Positions 8,109 through 16,502 of a stretch of 55,443 nucleotides of DNA are shown here, in pieces; the first letter of the stretch is position 1, and every line of letters starts with the position of its first letter. The notes under the pieces are model-generated. The model had not been told where the DNA came from and ran no database searches. It saw only the letters and a list, made by a program, of their open reading frames with translations. The DNA is from Candidatus Campbellbacteria bacterium. GTDB taxonomy: Bacteria; Patescibacteriota; Minisyncoccia; Phycocordibacterales; JABAAK01. Location: assembly GCA_028817035.1 (NCBI GenBank), contig JAPPQH010000008.1, forward strand, positions 1 to 55,443, written 5' to 3'. A program made the position numbers and the translations under genes.

Positions 8109-8870
8109 TTATTTTTCTTCTGTTTCTTTTCTTTCAGACCTTCCCTTTTTGTATGCTTCTGCGAGTTTGCTGAGTATGAATTCTACACTTTTTCCTGAAC
8201 TTATGTTTGCTACGATTGGGTGGTTGATTTTTCCTATGTCGCTGTTTGAACTTGTGATTCCTATTACTGGTATTCTCTTTCGTGCTGCTTCTTCTACTGC
8301 TATTTTTTCTTTTTTTGTGTCAATCACAATGAGTGCGTGTGGTAGCCGTGTCATATCTTTTATTCCATAAAAACTTTTTTCAAGTTTGTTTAGTTCCCTT
8401 TCAAAGAGGACTATTTCTTTTTTTACATATTTTGATGCGAGGTCGCCAGAACTTTTTTCTTTTCTCAGTTTTTTCATTCTTTCTATTCTGGTTTGTATGC
8501 TTTTGAAGTTTGTTATTATTCCGCCGATCCACCTGCCTGCTATGTAGGGCATCTCAATTTTTTCTGCTGTTTGTTTTATTAAATTTTTCACTTCGTTTCT
8601 GCTGCTTGCAAATAGGATTGTGTAGCCGGATTTTCCGAGTGTGTAGACATATTCAATGGCGTTTTCAAAGAGGGGTGCTGTTTTTTCAAGGTTAAAAATT
8701 TCTGTTTGTCCTTTTATACCAAAAATTAAATCAACAACAGATGGGTGTCTGTGGCTTTTTGTCATTGCGTAATGTGCTCCAACTTTAAAAAGGTTGTCCA
8801 CCATTTCATCTTTTGGTTTAACCTTTTTTGTTTTTTCTTTATTTTCTTTTTTCTCTTCTGTCATATTCAT
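8109..8870 (-). CDS. rpsB: 30S ribosomal protein S2
   Basis: 253-residue S2 with the usual blocks: GAHYAMTKSHRHPSVVDLIF, FASSRNEVKNLI, YIAGRWIGGIITNF, LPHALIVIDTKKEKIAVEEA and RIPVIGITSSNSD. An N-terminal tail of about 20 lysine/glutamate-rich residues precedes the conserved part. The start could be the ATG at 8870 or the second at 8864. First gene of the rpsB-tsf pair; the 47-base gap to prfA could hold its promoter. Confidence 0.97.
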   Translation of the reverse strand: MNMTEEKKENKEKTKKVKPKDEMVDNLFKVGAHYAMTKSHRHPSVVDLIFGIKGQTEIFNLEKTAPLFENAIEYVYTLGKSGYTILFASSRNEVKNLIKQTAEKIEMPYIAGRWIGGIITNFKSIQTRIERMKKLRKEKSSGDLASKYVKKEIVLFERELNKLEKSFYGIKDMTRLPHALIVIDTKKEKIAVEEAARKRIPVIGITSSNSDIGKINHPIVANISSGKSVEFILSKLAEAYKKGRSERKETEEK

Positions 8871-8917
8871 AATTATGCTGGAAAATTATAGCATAGCTTG
8901 GTGATTTTAACAAATCA

Positions 8918-9889
8918 TCATTTTTCTCCCTCTGAGAGCCCTTGTGTGAGGGCGGTTATTATGGCTTCTATCTCGCCTGCGAGGATTTTTTCTATTCCGT
9001 GCCACGATTTTTTTATGCGGTGGTCGGTGACTCTGTCTTGCATGATGTTGTATGTGCGGATTTTTTCTGAGCGGTCTGCTGTTCCTATTTGCGATCTTCT
9101 TTGGTCTCTTCTTTCTTTTTCTTCTTTTTCTGCGGTGTGTGCGGCGATTTTTGCTTTTAGTATTCTCATGGCTCTTTCGCGATTTTTTTGTTGGCTTCTT
9201 TCTGCGGTGCAACGGACATCAAGTCCTGTTGGTTTGTGAACGAGGCGGACTGCTGTTTCTACTTTGTTTACATTTTGTCCTCCTGCTCCGCCTGACCGTG
9301 AGAAGTCCATTTCTATGTCTGCGGGGTCTATGTTTATTTCTGTTTTTGTTTTTATGGGTAGGATGGCGACTGAGATTGCTGATGTGTGTATTCTTCCTGA
9401 TTTTTCTGTGGTGGGGACTCTTTGTATTCTGTGTACTCCTGTTTCAAAACGGAGGTTGTTGTAGACTTCTTTTCCTTTTAGTTCAAAGACTGCTTCTTTG
9501 TATCCGCCGATTAAGTTTCTTGATTCGTTTACCAGTTTCATGCTCCACTCTTTTTTTTCTGCATATCTGCGATACATTTCAATGATGTCTGCGACAAAGA
9601 GTGATGCTTCGTCGCCGCCTGCTCCTGCTCTCACTTCAAGGACGATTTCTTTTATTTCTTCTTGTTCTTCTCCTTTTTCAAGTATGGAGTCCATTTTTTC
9701 TTTTAGTGCGGTGATTTCTTTGTCTATTTTTTCAATGTCTTCATATGCAAGTTCGGCGAGGTCTTCGTCCTTGCTCATTTGTATCAGTTCTTCTTTTTTT
9801 TGTTTTAGGCGTTTGTATTCTTCTGCGAGAAATTTTGTCCTGTTGTCTTCTTCATACACAGATTGGTCGCCAACATTTTTGTTTGACAT
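8918..9889 (-). CDS. prfA: Peptide chain release factor 1
   Basis: RF1 terminates at UAA/UAG. The protein has the GGQ loop ([18 protein letters not shown]), which reaches the peptidyl-transferase centre, and [18 protein letters not shown], where PTT replaces the usual PAT/PxT codon-reading tripeptide of RF1. At 323 residues its N-terminal domain is about 35 residues shorter than in E. coli. It lies 18 bases downstream of rpmE, a common pairing. prfB is at the right end of the window, so both factors are present and the standard stop code applies. Confidence 0.95.
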   Translation of the reverse strand: MSNKNVGDQSVYEEDNRTKFLAEEYKRLKQKKEELIQMSKDEDLAELAYEDIEKIDKEITALKEKMDSILEKGEEQEEIKEIVLEVRAGAGGDEASLFVADIIEMYRRYAEKKEWSMKLVNESRNLIGGYKEAVFELKGKEVYNNLRFETGVHRIQRVPTTEKSGRIHTSAISVAILPIKTKTEINIDPADIEMDFSRSGGAGGQNVNKVETAVRLVHKPTGLDVRCTAERSQQKNRERAMRILKAKIAAHTAEKEEKERRDQRRSQIGTADRSEKIRTYNIMQDRVTDHRIKKSWHGIEKILAGEIEAIITALTQGLSEGEK

Positions 9890-9907
9890 ATTTGAACAGG
9901 GGTTTAT

Positions 9908-10225
9908 TTAACTTTCTTTCTGTGTTAGGTCTTGTGTTTCTTTTTTGGTTCTGACTTTTGGTTTTGCTTTGGTGTTTTTTGGTTGTGCTTTTTCTGCTCT
10001 TTGTTTGAACTTTTCTACTCTTCCTGCGGTGTCAACAACGAATTCTTTTCCTGTGTAGAACGGGTGGCTTGCAGATGATATTTCAACTGAGATTATTTGG
10101 TATGTGATTCCGTTTCTTTCTTCGGTTTTTTCGCCTGTCATGGTGGACGATGAGAAGAACTCCGCGTTTGTTTCTTTGTCGCGGAATATGACGGGGTGTG
10201 TTTTTGGATGTATATCTTTTTTCAT
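9908..10225 (-). CDS. rpmE: 50S ribosomal protein L31 (type without zinc cysteines)
   Basis: 105 residues. MKKDIHPKTHPVIFRDKET at the start and SHPFYTGKEFVVDTAGRVEKF near the middle are L31 signatures. No CxxC pairs are visible, so this is the zinc-independent (C-minus) form. A basic tail of about 25 residues (QPKNTKAKPKVRTKKET) extends past the conserved domain. Upstream of prfA in the same operon. Confidence 0.93.
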   Translation of the reverse strand: MKKDIHPKTHPVIFRDKETNAEFFSSSTMTGEKTEERNGITYQIISVEISSASHPFYTGKEFVVDTAGRVEKFKQRAEKAQPKNTKAKPKVRTKKETQDLTQKES

Positions 10226-10270
10226 TGTCCTTTGATTATAGCACTATATGAAAGATTTGTGAAATGGGGG

Positions 10271-11962
10271 TTACTGGCTCAAGAAGTCTATCCTTCTCTG
10301 GAATTCATCGGCATAAGAGGTGACGGTTTTGCAGTAGCCCCACGCGACATTGCTGTTGAAGTTTCCGCCTGCGAGGTATTTTCTTGATGCGGTGCATTCA
10401 TTTGTTTTTCCGTTTATGCCTTTTAGTTCTTTGAGGTAGACCGCTGAGGCGACGAGTGCGTCGCGTGGGTTCCATGGGTTTGAGGGTGATGAGAGGTCAA
10501 GTATTTCTCTTATTTTGTCTTTGCTTTTTACATAGTACCAACCGCTTGTCCAAAATGGGTAACGGTTTATGAAGTATTGTGTTCGTGGTCCGACTGTTCC
10601 TGTTCCTCTTGTCAGTCCGTCAAAATCAAGTAGGACGGATCTGTATGTTTCTTGGAGGCGTGTTACGGCGTTTGCTGTTTTTCTTCCATATATGTTGTTC
10701 TCTTGCCCTGGTGATCCTTCGCCTTCGTTTGAAACTGTGAAACCATTTTTATTTAAAAATCTTTGGAGGGCGCGGACATCAGAGCCGACATCACCTGTTT
10801 CAAGTGAGCGGTCAATTATGAAGCTGCTTCGTGATACGCCGCAGGAGTTTGTCATTCTGTTTACATATCCGCCGTAACACGCCCAGGTTGATGGGATGAA
10901 TTGTGCTGGTCCCATGGCGCCACCCCAACCATAACTTGGTCTGCGGGATACTGGCTGTTTGTCGGGGTTGAGTCCGAGGTTTTTTGTTATCACCTCAAAT
11001 ACGGGTCGGTCGCGGACTGGGTGCATGTCTTCTCTCCAGTTCCCTGTTCCCAAGTTTCTTCCGAGTTCTGTTTCTATTTTTATTATTCCAAGCAAAAACG
11101 CTGGTCTTATCCCTGTTAGTTTTTGCGCGAGTTCGGCAAATTCAACTGCTTCACCAAAAGATATTGCTGCGCTTCCGCGTAGTTCAAAAAGTTCTGCTCT
11201 TATTCTGTTAACTTCTTTTTCCCTGTCTACTATTATTTCCTCATAAAGCGATTCTACTTTTTTTGAGAGATCTAGGACTTTTTGTTTTTCACTTTTTGCT
11301 TCTTCTATTTCACGCTGTTCTATTTTTTTTAGGGAGCGAAACCCTTCTTCTTCTCTTCTTTCTTCAAGTAGTTTTGTTCTTGTTTCTTCTGTTTCCTGTT
11401 TTGCTTCTGATATTGTTTCAAGTGATGCGGTGAGTGCTTGGTGAAGAGTTTTGTGATCGTTTATGTCATTGAACAAAACGGAGATTGATTCTTCTGCGAG
11501 TGCGACATATATGTATGGCGTTTTGTCGGTTTCGTTTAGTGAGCGCATTATCTCTGACAATATCTCTTTTTCTCTTTCTGTTTTTATGTTTAATCGCGCT
11601 ATGTTTCTCTCACTTCGTGAGATGCTTGTAGAGAGTTTGTTTATTTCTGCTGTGTGCTGATTTATTACTGACTGTTTTTGGGAGATTTGTCTGTTTATTC
11701 TGTCGACTTCTGATTGGATTGTTGTGGTGTCTGCCTTTTTTGTATCAAGTTCTTTTTTTAGTTGGTCTATTTCACCTTCTGCTTTTTTGAGTTTGCCCTC
11801 AAGTTCTGCCTGTCGTTCTTTTATTTTTTCAGAGACGGATTGCGCTGAGGCTGGGATGGTCGGGGTTCCCAAAAATAAAAACTGGAGCGCAAGGATGCAC
11901 AACAGGAAATATGCTATTGATTTTGTTGGTTTCTTTGCCTTTGTCGGCACTTGAAAGGACAT
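10271..11962 (-). CDS. Secreted coiled-coil lytic transglycosylase with inserted peptidoglycan-binding domain
   Basis: 563 residues. Signal peptide (IAYFLLCILALQFLFLGTP, then ASAQS), followed by roughly 220 residues of heptad-rich coiled coil of the kind seen in EnvC/PcsB-type cell-wall hydrolase regulators. Then comes an SLT/MltB-like domain (LLGIIKIETELGRNLG with the likely catalytic Glu; WGGAMGPAQFIPSTW). A PG-binding-1 type segment (GSDVRALQRFLNKNGF, YGRKTANAVTRLQ) is inserted at about residues 395-460 before the end of the lysozyme-like fold. Probable role: cleavage of peptidoglycan at division or growth sites. It follows rplY by 11 bases. Confidence 0.85.
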   Translation of the reverse strand: MSFQVPTKAKKPTKSIAYFLLCILALQFLFLGTPTIPASAQSVSEKIKERQAELEGKLKKAEGEIDQLKKELDTKKADTTTIQSEVDRINRQISQKQSVINQHTAEINKLSTSISRSERNIARLNIKTEREKEILSEIMRSLNETDKTPYIYVALAEESISVLFNDINDHKTLHQALTASLETISEAKQETEETRTKLLEERREEEGFRSLKKIEQREIEEAKSEKQKVLDLSKKVESLYEEIIVDREKEVNRIRAELFELRGSAAISFGEAVEFAELAQKLTGIRPAFLLGIIKIETELGRNLGTGNWREDMHPVRDRPVFEVITKNLGLNPDKQPVSRRPSYGWGGAMGPAQFIPSTWACYGGYVNRMTNSCGVSRSSFIIDRSLETGDVGSDVRALQRFLNKNGFTVSNEGEGSPGQENNIYGRKTANAVTRLQETYRSVLLDFDGLTRGTGTVGPRTQYFINRYPFWTSGWYYVKSKDKIREILDLSSPSNPWNPRDALVASAVYLKELKGINGKTNECTASRKYLAGGNFNSNVAWGYCKTVTSYADEFQRRIDFLSQ

Positions 11963-11973
11963 GGTGTTTGTGT

Positions 11974-12642
11974 TTATTTCTTTTTTGCTTGCTCTCCTTC
12001 TTCTGCTACTTCGCCCTCTGCTTCTTTCTTTCCTTTCTTTTCAACTTCTACTGAGTCGACTGTTTGCTCTGTCTGGTCTTCTATTTTTTCCTCTTTTTGT
12101 TCTGTTACGGATGCAATTATTGTGTCGGGTTTGTCTTTTGCTTCTACTCCGTTTGGTAGTTTTATGTCGCCTACTGTTATGTGTGATGAAAAGTCCTCTA
12201 ACAAAGAAAGGTCTGCTATGACTTCGTGTGGGAGGTCTTGTGGTAGTGCTTCAAGGTCTATTGAGTGCATCACTTGAATTAAAACGGCGCCCATCTCTTT
12301 TACTGCTTTTGATGTTCCTTCAAATTTTATGTTAACTTTCGCGGTTATTTTTACATCTTTTGAAACTGCCAAAAAGTCTGCGTGTATTGGTCGTCCTGTT
12401 ATGGGGTCAAAGACGACATCATGAATTATCACACTCTTTTTTCCAAGTGCGCCTTCTGATTCTATGACCGTTGACTCTCCTGCTTCTTTCCATACTCTGC
12501 TAAATTCTTTTGCCGAGACCGCGATTGGCGTTGTCTCTGATTTTCCGCCATAACAGACAGAAGGGATAAACCCTTCTTTGCGAAGTTTTTTGTTTGCCTT
12601 TGTGCCTGTATTTTTTCGTTCGTGAAATACAATGTTTGACAT
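11974..12642 (-). CDS. rplY: 50S ribosomal protein L25 (TL5/CTC form)
   Basis: 222 residues with both domains of the long L25: the 5S rRNA-binding N-terminal domain (NKKLRKEGFIPSVCYGGK, HDVVFDPITGRPIHADFLAV) and the C-terminal beta domain (EALPQDLPHEVIADLSLL, HITVGDIKLPNGVE). The last 40 residues are an acidic/lysine low-complexity tail. In a run of minus-strand genes with the transglycosylase and the dehydrogenase. Confidence 0.96.
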   Translation of the reverse strand: MSNIVFHERKNTGTKANKKLRKEGFIPSVCYGGKSETTPIAVSAKEFSRVWKEAGESTVIESEGALGKKSVIIHDVVFDPITGRPIHADFLAVSKDVKITAKVNIKFEGTSKAVKEMGAVLIQVMHSIDLEALPQDLPHEVIADLSLLEDFSSHITVGDIKLPNGVEAKDKPDTIIASVTEQKEEKIEDQTEQTVDSVEVEKKGKKEAEGEVAEEGEQAKKK

Positions 12643-12669
12643 TGCCTACATTATACCACAAAAGTATTT

Positions 12670-13638
12670 TTATGAAACCTTGAATTTTGGCTCGCCCCCC
12701 TCAAGGGCTGCGATGATGTTTTCTGCTGCTATGACGGACATTTTTCCTCTTGTTTCTTCTGTTGCGGATGCTGTGTGGGGGGTCAAGACCACGCGCTCTA
12801 TTTCTGCCAGACCTTCTGCGAGTTTTGGCTCTTCTTCAAAGACATCAAGTGCGACGCCTTTTAAGTTTCCGTTGTTGAGGTGGCGGACTAATGCTTTTTC
12901 ATCTATTATTTTGCCTCTTGATGTGTTTATGAGGTAAGCGTCTTTTTTCATTAAGTTAAGTTTGCCTTCGTTTATTATTTTTTCCGTGCTCTTCAAGAGC
13001 GGCATGTGTAGTGTTATTATGTCGCCCTGTTTTAGAGCGTCATCTATGTTTTGTTTGAAGTTGGCGTTCAGTTCTTGTTCCATTTTTTCATTTTTCTTTA
13101 TGTCAAAGTAAACTATTTTCATTCCAAAACCTTTGTGGGCAATCTCTGCGACACGAGAACCTATCCTGCCTGAACCTATGACTGAAAGTGTTTTGTCTTT
13201 TAGGTCGGTCCCAAGAAGTAAAAGTGGCTCCCACCCTCTGAAGCGACCTTCTCTTATGAAACGATCTCCGTCAACGACACGGGATGTTGAGGCGAGCATG
13301 AGCGCCATTGTGTGTTCTGCAACGCTCTCCGTGAGGACGCCAGGTGTGTTTGTTATCGTTATGCTCCGCTTGGTTGCTTCTTCTATATCTACATTGTTAT
13401 ATCCAACGGCATAATTTGAAAATATTTTTGTGGATGGTGATGCGTCAAAAGTTTCGGCGTTTATGGAGTTGGTAAGCATGCACAAAACCGCATCAAATTT
13501 ATTTTTTGAGAGGATGTCTAAAAATTCCTCTTTTGTTAGGTCGCGGTCGTGGGGGTTGCAGATTATCTCATAACCTTTCTCTCTCAAAAGATCAATCCCA
13601 GCGCTGTGCAATTTTCTCGTTATAAAAACTGAAGGCAT
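12670..13638 (-). CDS. D-isomer-specific 2-hydroxyacid dehydrogenase
   Basis: About 322 residues. NAD(P)-dependent oxidoreductase of 2-keto acids (glyoxylate/hydroxypyruvate/lactate class; exact substrate not decidable here). The Rossmann motif VIGSGRIGSRVAEIA is present, as are the catalytic residues: Arg in NTSRGKIIDE, Glu in VFEEEPKLAEG, His in LTPHTASATEETRG. The frame extends 15 codons upstream of the chosen ATG at 13638, but the extra residues do not belong to the family, and MPSVFITRKL is a typical start. Confidence 0.9.
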   Translation of the reverse strand: MPSVFITRKLHSAGIDLLREKGYEIICNPHDRDLTKEEFLDILSKNKFDAVLCMLTNSINAETFDASPSTKIFSNYAVGYNNVDIEEATKRSITITNTPGVLTESVAEHTMALMLASTSRVVDGDRFIREGRFRGWEPLLLLGTDLKDKTLSVIGSGRIGSRVAEIAHKGFGMKIVYFDIKKNEKMEQELNANFKQNIDDALKQGDIITLHMPLLKSTEKIINEGKLNLMKKDAYLINTSRGKIIDEKALVRHLNNGNLKGVALDVFEEEPKLAEGLAEIERVVLTPHTASATEETRGKMSVIAAENIIAALEGGEPKFKVS

Positions 13639-13720
13639 ATATAAAATAATTTTAGCATATAAATATGGAAGAAAATGCCCCACTTGCGACCGAGGGTCGT
13701 GTGGTGTGATGGCGAAGAAA

Positions 13721-13775
13721 AAAGAAAACCCCTACCTAATACCAATCGTCTATGACGACCAGTATAGGTAGGGGC
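13721..13775 (-). terminator. Intrinsic terminator of lipoprotein gene 13790-14704
   Basis: On the minus strand, CCCCTACCTATAC...GTATTAGGTAGGGG forms a long stem followed by TTTTCTTTTTTC. The outer arm CCCCTACC recurs in the terminators at 16438 and 17831. Confidence 0.85.
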
Positions 13776-13789
13776 AAGTAAGAACAGTG

Positions 13790-14704
13790 TCAGTTGCAAG
13801 AGCCCGCAGTGCCAGGTGCCAAACCGAGATCACATGCTTCACCAGCACTTGGGGCAGCGGCAGCAGGAGTTCTCCTCTTGCTGGAGCCACCACCAAAGAT
13901 CATCTCGGCAGCGACTGCGGCGGTGATTATCACCACCGTGACACACCACACACGATTTCCACGGCAATAGTCGCTGATTGTTGACTTGACGCCCGCAAAA
14001 AACGACCTATCATTCGTGAATGCCCTGCAACTATTTTCAGAGTTCTGCCCTCCTTGGCAAATGTCTGGCTTGAGGTAGGTATAACCGTCCTTGAGGTATT
14101 CCCTCTTGTACTCATCATAAGTCCTAACTCCAGCCACCTCGACGAATCCATCGCTCTTGATCTTGCTGACGATAATGCCGTTAGACACGATGTCGCCATC
14201 TTTGTTCAAGACGAATGGAATATTTTTCACAATCTCGTCATCCCTGTTGATATGGATAAACACGCCAAAGGTTGTCGTGTATCCCTCGTAAGGATGACAT
14301 ATCTGGTCTTCCCCTGCCTTTTTGCAGAAAAACTCTGGGTCGACATCCATCGTCAAGGTTTGAACATGAACATGACTGTCCCTCTCAAATTGCTTGGTCA
14401 GCAACATGCTCCAATGATTTTTGTTTTTGGGGTGAGGGATCAAGCGAGTGATCAAAAAGGTTTTCCCGTCGTAGGAAACTTGATGACCTTTCTCTTTGCT
14501 ACTCATCGTCTTGAAAGACAAAGGGTTAGCAAGCACATCCTTGATGTTATGGGTTTTGGTGGCGATGAAGTTCATCTCATCCTTCCACTTCATAGCTTGA
14601 TCGTTGCTGGTATCCATCAGACTTCCACCACAACCACCCATAAGGAGGGTGAAGGCGGTGGTGAGAAACAGAACGAGAGACCGCGAACGGCGAATACGGT
14701 GCAT
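13790..14704 (-). CDS. Lipoprotein of unknown function, paralogue A
   Basis: 304 residues; no named family recognised. Start chosen at 14704 because TTAGGAGGTGTGCT sits just before it and because the next residues form a lipoprotein signal (RRSRSLVLFLTTAFTL, lipobox LMGGC). The body has an alternating hydrophobic pattern (FGVFIHINRDDEIVKNIPFV). Near the C-terminus are a hydrophobic helix (VWCVTVVIITAAVAAEMIF) and a tail ending in CDLGLAPGTAGSCN. The gene at 15111 is a clear paralogue: the signal peptide and the last 15 or so codons are almost identical while the middle differs. Single-gene unit with its own promoter, leader and terminator. Confidence 0.8.
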   Translation of the reverse strand: MHRIRRSRSLVLFLTTAFTLLMGGCGGSLMDTSNDQAMKWKDEMNFIATKTHNIKDVLANPLSFKTMSSKEKGHQVSYDGKTFLITRLIPHPKNKNHWSMLLTKQFERDSHVHVQTLTMDVDPEFFCKKAGEDQICHPYEGYTTTFGVFIHINRDDEIVKNIPFVLNKDGDIVSNGIIVSKIKSDGFVEVAGVRTYDEYKREYLKDGYTYLKPDICQGGQNSENSCRAFTNDRSFFAGVKSTISDYCRGNRVWCVTVVIITAAVAAEMIFGGGSSKRRTPAAAAPSAGEACDLGLAPGTAGSCN

Positions 14705-14868
14705 AGCACACCTCCTAAGTTTTTGCGAATACAGAAAGGTAGATGATTTGCGGAATTGCAACCCATCGGTGAATTCCTGTGTCCTGTGACACAATGTCCT
14801 TTTGTGAAAGAACATTTGGGGCAATGCCCAACTACTTATATGATGTCATATCTAAAGAAAATTGTCAA
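14705..14868 (-). promoter_or_regulatory. Promoter and conserved structured leader of 13790-14704
   Basis: A TTGACA box is at 14863-14868 (minus strand). The -10 is imperfect (CATCAT at 14840-14845 with 17-bp spacing, or the nearby TATAAG). The transcript leader, roughly 14720-14838, shows four stem-loops in order: TTGGG/CCCAA, TGTTCTTT-CACA-AAAGGACA, TGTGTC-ACAG-GACACA and TTGC-AATTCC-GCAA. The same series precedes the genes starting at 16013 and 17462, and partly the one starting at 20277. It ends in AGGAGG. Confidence 0.75.
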
Positions 14869-14919
14869 TATGGGGTGGCGAAAGGGTCGCGTGGTGTGAT
14901 GGCGAAGGAGTGCGAGATG

Positions 14920-15050
14920 TGGGGCGAACGGAATAGGTTGCTGAGGCATAAGTCCGACCTTTGCGACGAATTTATGAGTCGCGTGAAGCGAGTGGCGAAG
15001 CCACGAGCGATAATAAAATAGAAGCGAACGGCAAAACCGTTCGCGATAAT
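14920..15050 (+). repeat. Dispersed hairpin repeat block R3
   Basis: One full unit: GAATAGGTTGCTGAGGCATA, AGTCCGACCTTTGCGACGAA, TTTATGAGTCGCGTGAAGCG, then hairpins GTGGCGAAGCCAC and AACGGCAAAACCGTT, ending GCGATAATAAAAAAG. It runs directly into the T-tract of the terminator of the gene at 15111. A G-rich stretch (14871-14925) separates it from the promoter of the gene starting at 14704. Confidence 0.8.
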
Positions 15051-15095
15051 AAAAAAGAGGGGCGTTTGGCTGGTGTAAAACCAACCAAACGCCCA
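15050..15095 (-). terminator. Intrinsic terminator of lipoprotein gene 15111-16013
   Basis: GGGCGTTTGGTTGGT pairs with ACCAGCCAAACGCCC on the minus strand (15 bp with one mismatch or wobble), followed by CTCTTTTTTATT. Confidence 0.88.
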
Positions 15096-15110
15096 GTAAA
15101 AAGAACAGTG

Positions 15111-16013
15111 TCAGTTGCAAGAGCCCACGGTGCCAGGTGGCAAACCGAGATCGCAGGCAGCACCTCCGCCTCCGCCACCACCAGGGGCAGCAGCAGGAGT
15201 GGATTTGGAGTTGGAACCACCGTCTAGCAGTTCAAAACCAGCCCAGACGACAAGCGCAGTGCCGAGTATGCACTTAACGGGATTCCTTACGCACTTACCC
15301 CAAAGATCTGCGAACCCGCCAGCGAATAGACCGTCCACAACCTTGTCGGTGGTTGCTTCACAGCCTTCGCCAGTGTCACATCCCTTGGGATAGATAACGT
15401 CGTACCCGCCCTTTTCGTAACGGCTAAGAAACTCACTGCGAGGCATAACTCCAACAACTGTGACAACCCCACTTGTCTCATCAATCTTGCTGACAAGGGC
15501 GGGGTCGAGTATGATGTTGCCATCCCTATCCAAGGCGAAATACTCCTTCTTTATGCGATCCCCATCTATGTTGTGATGGATAAACATGCCGAAGGTTACT
15601 TTGTATCCGCCAGAAAAAGGACGGCATGTCCCACTCTCTGCCTCTTGGCAAAATCTCTCTGGGGGAAGATGTTCCCCAAAAGTGTTTACCAAAACCCAGC
15701 CCTTACCAGCATTCCTGACAAGAGCTATACCCAACCTGTCATGGTTTTCACTGTTCATACGAGAGAGATGAAATATCTCTTCGTTGAAAGAAACCTTGAA
15801 ACCCGCTCCGTCGCCTTCCTTCACCTCATAACGATCGGGATCGGCAAACACCTGCTTGAGGGGAACGGTATCATAAGGGAAATGCAGATTTCTCCGCCAT
15901 TCATCAGCCTGCTTGGAATCAACATTCTTGATCCCAGCACAGCCACCCATAAGGAGGGTGAAGGCGGTGGTGAGAAACAAAACGAGAGTCCGCAAACGGA
16001 AAGAATATCGCAT
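15111..16013 (-). CDS. Lipoprotein of unknown function, paralogue B
   Basis: 300 residues. Start at 16013 is set by the TTAGGAGGTGAAGCT ribosome site and by the lipobox (LRTLVLFLTTAFTLLMGGCAG). It shares with paralogue A the signal peptide, a central FGMFIHHNIDGDRI-like segment, a late hydrophobic helix (CILGTALVVWAGFELL), a Ser/Pro/Gly linker with a glycine run, and the tail CDLGLPPGTVGSCN. Four to six cysteines suggest disulphides outside the membrane. The function of the family is unknown; anchoring in the membrane with both conserved ends exposed is inferred. Confidence 0.8.
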   Translation of the reverse strand: MRYSFRLRTLVLFLTTAFTLLMGGCAGIKNVDSKQADEWRRNLHFPYDTVPLKQVFADPDRYEVKEGDGAGFKVSFNEEIFHLSRMNSENHDRLGIALVRNAGKGWVLVNTFGEHLPPERFCQEAESGTCRPFSGGYKVTFGMFIHHNIDGDRIKKEYFALDRDGNIILDPALVSKIDETSGVVTVVGVMPRSEFLSRYEKGGYDVIYPKGCDTGEGCEATTDKVVDGLFAGGFADLWGKCVRNPVKCILGTALVVWAGFELLDGGSNSKSTPAAAPGGGGGGGAACDLGLPPGTVGSCN

Positions 16014-16178
16014 AGCTTCACCTCCTAAGTTTTTGCGAATGCAGAAAGGTAGATGAGTTGCGGAATTGCAACCCACCAACGAATTCCTGTGTCCTATGAC
16101 ACAATGTCCTTTTGTGAAAGAACATTTGGGGCAATGCCCAACTACTTATATATTATCATATCCCCCAAAATATGTCAA
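16014..16178 (-). promoter_or_regulatory. Promoter and conserved structured leader of 15111-16013
   Basis: -35 TTGACA (16173-16178) and -10 TAATAT (16150-16155) with 17-bp spacing on the minus strand. The leader repeats the four hairpins described for 14705-14868; the third loop is ATAG instead of ACAG and the fourth stem is extended to GTTGC-AATTCC-GCAAC. The core at 16081-16150 differs from that of paralogue A at only a few positions. Confidence 0.85.
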
Positions 16179-16204
16179 GCGATGGGTGAAGGGGTGGCAA
16201 GGCG

Positions 16205-16437
16205 TGGGGGCGAGTGATGGTTTGAGGAGTATAAGCCCGACCTTTGCGAGCCTGCGAGTAAGCATGGAAACGAAATCGGCGGGTTGGAGGGCGTGAAACT
16301 TGACCTTTGCGAGCCTGCGAGCAAAATCAAGCGAGGCAACGAAGTTGCCAAGCGATAATGAATAGAAGCGAACGAAGTGAGCGATTGCGAGTTGCATCAA
16401 GCGAGTGGCGAAGCCACGAGCGATAATAATATAGAAA
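16205..16437 (+). repeat. Dispersed hairpin repeat block R4
   Basis: Two to three fused units of the family in plus orientation, with variant left arms (GGTTGGAGGGCGTGAAACTT, GACCTTTGCGAGCCTGCGAG) and right hairpins GGCAACGAAGTTGCC and GTGGCGAAGCCAC. A variant word GAGTAAGCATGGAAACGAAA also occurs in block R7. The block ends GATAATAATATAGAAAAAAA, merging with the T-tract of the terminator at 16438. Confidence 0.8.
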
Positions 16438-16482
16438 AAAAGAAGCCCCTACCGACGACCGAAGTCGTTTATGGTAGGGGCC
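16438..16482 (-). terminator. Intrinsic terminator of gene 16503-17462
   Basis: Minus strand: GGCCCCTACC pairs with GGTAGGGGC, with an inner stem CGAC-TTCG-GTCG, followed by TTCTTTTTTTCT. Confidence 0.88.
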
Positions 16483-16502
16483 AATTGACTCACCGCCTGT
16501 CC

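Noticed and set aside
8918-9889. Recoded stop codons (code 25)
   Set aside because: Both RF1 and RF2 are encoded, and genes end at UGA in places such as the ATGA overlaps at 28161 and 49318, so the standard code applies.
14054-14746. Plus-strand frame of 230 codons opposite lipoprotein A, and similar ones at 16557-17501 (314) and 18005-18790 (261)
   Set aside because: The minus-strand genes have promoter, GGAGG, signal or membrane segments and terminators; the antisense frames have none and result from the higher G/C content.
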